NCBI RefSeq assembly: GCF_902859825.1
Contig: NZ_CADIKB010000008.1
Span: 1-64,000, forward strand
Length of the DNA stretch: 64,000 nucleotides
Source: Paraburkholderia phenoliruptrix
GTDB lineage: Bacteria > Pseudomonadota > Gammaproteobacteria > Burkholderiales > Burkholderiaceae
Direction of reading: 5' to 3'
Under the pieces are notes generated by a model. That model was given only the letters and a program-made list of their open reading frames with translations, had not been told where the DNA came from and ran no database searches. This document shows, piece after piece, positions 63,522-64,000 of the stretch; position 1 is the first letter of the stretch, and the number at the start of each line of letters is the position of its first letter. The translations under genes and the position numbers were made by a program.

Positions 63522-64000
63522 TCAGATTGGCTGCGTGCGCAGTTCCAGCCACGCCTTCGCGTCGCCGGAAACATACGGCGAGAGGCGCGTGCGAACCGTC
63601 TGATGATAGTCGTTGAGCCACGCGCGTTCGTCGTCGCGCAGCAGCGCCAGGTCGAGGCAGCGCGTGTCGATTGGACAGAGCGTGAGCGTCTCGAACTTCA
63701 GGAAGTCACCGAATTCGGTCTGGCCCGCGGGCACATTCAGCACCAGATTCTCGATGCGCACGCCCCACTTGCCCGGCCGATAGATGCCCGGTTCGACCGA
63801 CGTGATCATGCCTTCTTCCATGGCCGTCCAGGGTTCCGCCGGCGCGTAGTGCGAGATGACTTGCGGGCCTTCGTGCACGTTGAGGAAGTAGCCGACTCCG
63901 TGGCCCGTGCCGTGGCCGTAGTCGGCGCCGGCTTCCCAGATCGGCGCGCGGGCGATCGCGTCGAGCATCGGCGAGCGGATGCCGCGCGGAAACTGCGCGC
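63522..64000 (-). CDS. pepP: Aminopeptidase P family metallopeptidase (3' part)
   Basis: The C-terminal 158 residues of an M24 peptidase that continues past the window edge. Metal-binding and catalytic features are [38 protein letters not shown] with both Glu ligands, and a C-terminal extension [20 protein letters not shown] typical of the longer XPNPEP1-like form. It removes N-terminal residues preceding proline. Frame stays open to base 64000. Confidence 0.88.
   Translation of the reverse strand, partial: AQFPRGIRSPMLDAIARAPIWEAGADYGHGTGHGVGYFLNVHEGPQVISHYAPAEPWTAMEEGMITSVEPGIYRPGKWGVRIENLVLNVPAGQTEFGDFLKFETLTLCPIDTRCLDLALLRDDERAWLNDYHQTVRTRLSPYVSGDAKAWLELRTQPI

Overview
The window is GC-rich betaproteobacterial DNA, most likely Burkholderiaceae and probably Burkholderia/Paraburkholderia-like. 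It contains most of a Tn4371-family integrative and conjugative element (ICE), bases 1 to about 54529, followed by about 9.5 kb of ordinary chromosome. Two things support this: the ICE core order (DUF932, parB, DUF736, DUF2958, DUF2285, AlpA-like HTH, repA, parA, traF, relaxase, LysR, traG, trbBCDEJKLFGI, DUF2274), and an 8-bp TTTTTCAT at 54522-54529, the sequence I recall as the Tn4371-family attachment core. The integrase end lies to the left of the window.

Bases 41-10272 (all minus strand) are an anti-phage defence block. It reads from an AbiEi-like regulator/antitoxin, through an AbiEii-like nucleotidyltransferase and a PD-(D/E)XK nuclease, to a poly-gamma-glutamate-hydrolase-like protein, then QatA, QatB, QatC, QatD, and last an OLD-type ATPase/TOPRIM nuclease. 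Nearly all junctions overlap (ATGA or TGATG), so much of this may be one translationally coupled transcript. The hydrolase-like gene fused by overlap to qatA and the nuclease gene fused by overlap to the AbiE-like pair are the most unusual parts. A pair of inverted palindromic operators sits over the promoter.

Bases 10698-24744 hold the ICE maintenance and mobilisation core: partition (ParB, ParA), a RepA with three iterons downstream, small regulators, the TraF peptidase and the DUF3363 relaxase. A GNAT acetyltransferase and a family of repeated GC-rich non-coding segments are embedded here.

Bases 24792-40550 are metabolic cargo: a CoA-dependent acid degradation module. A minus-strand operon encodes acyl-CoA dehydrogenase, a CaiB/Amacr-type protein, acyl-CoA ligase, thiolase, enoyl-CoA hydratase, a short-chain dehydrogenase and a second, frameshifted enoyl-CoA hydratase. 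A divergent AraC regulator, an MBL-fold hydrolase, a decayed IS630 transposase, an aromatic-acid-type MFS importer, a second acyl-CoA dehydrogenase and ETF beta/alpha follow on the plus strand. Together they would import an acid, activate it, beta-oxidise it and pass electrons to ETF.

Bases 40568-54246 are the mating-pair-formation region (LysR/TraR, entry-exclusion lipoprotein, TraG, RHH protein, Trb type IV secretion), ending in a terminator and the right attachment site. From 54699 the chromosome carries ugpBAEC (glycerol-3-phosphate-type ABC importer), a DUF3761 protein, ettA, a DUF748 (AsmA-like) protein, a HAD hydrolase and the 3' part of an aminopeptidase P gene.

Two separate genes, the DUF932 gene and an enoyl-CoA hydratase gene, carry a 7-bp tandem duplication that shifts the reading frame.
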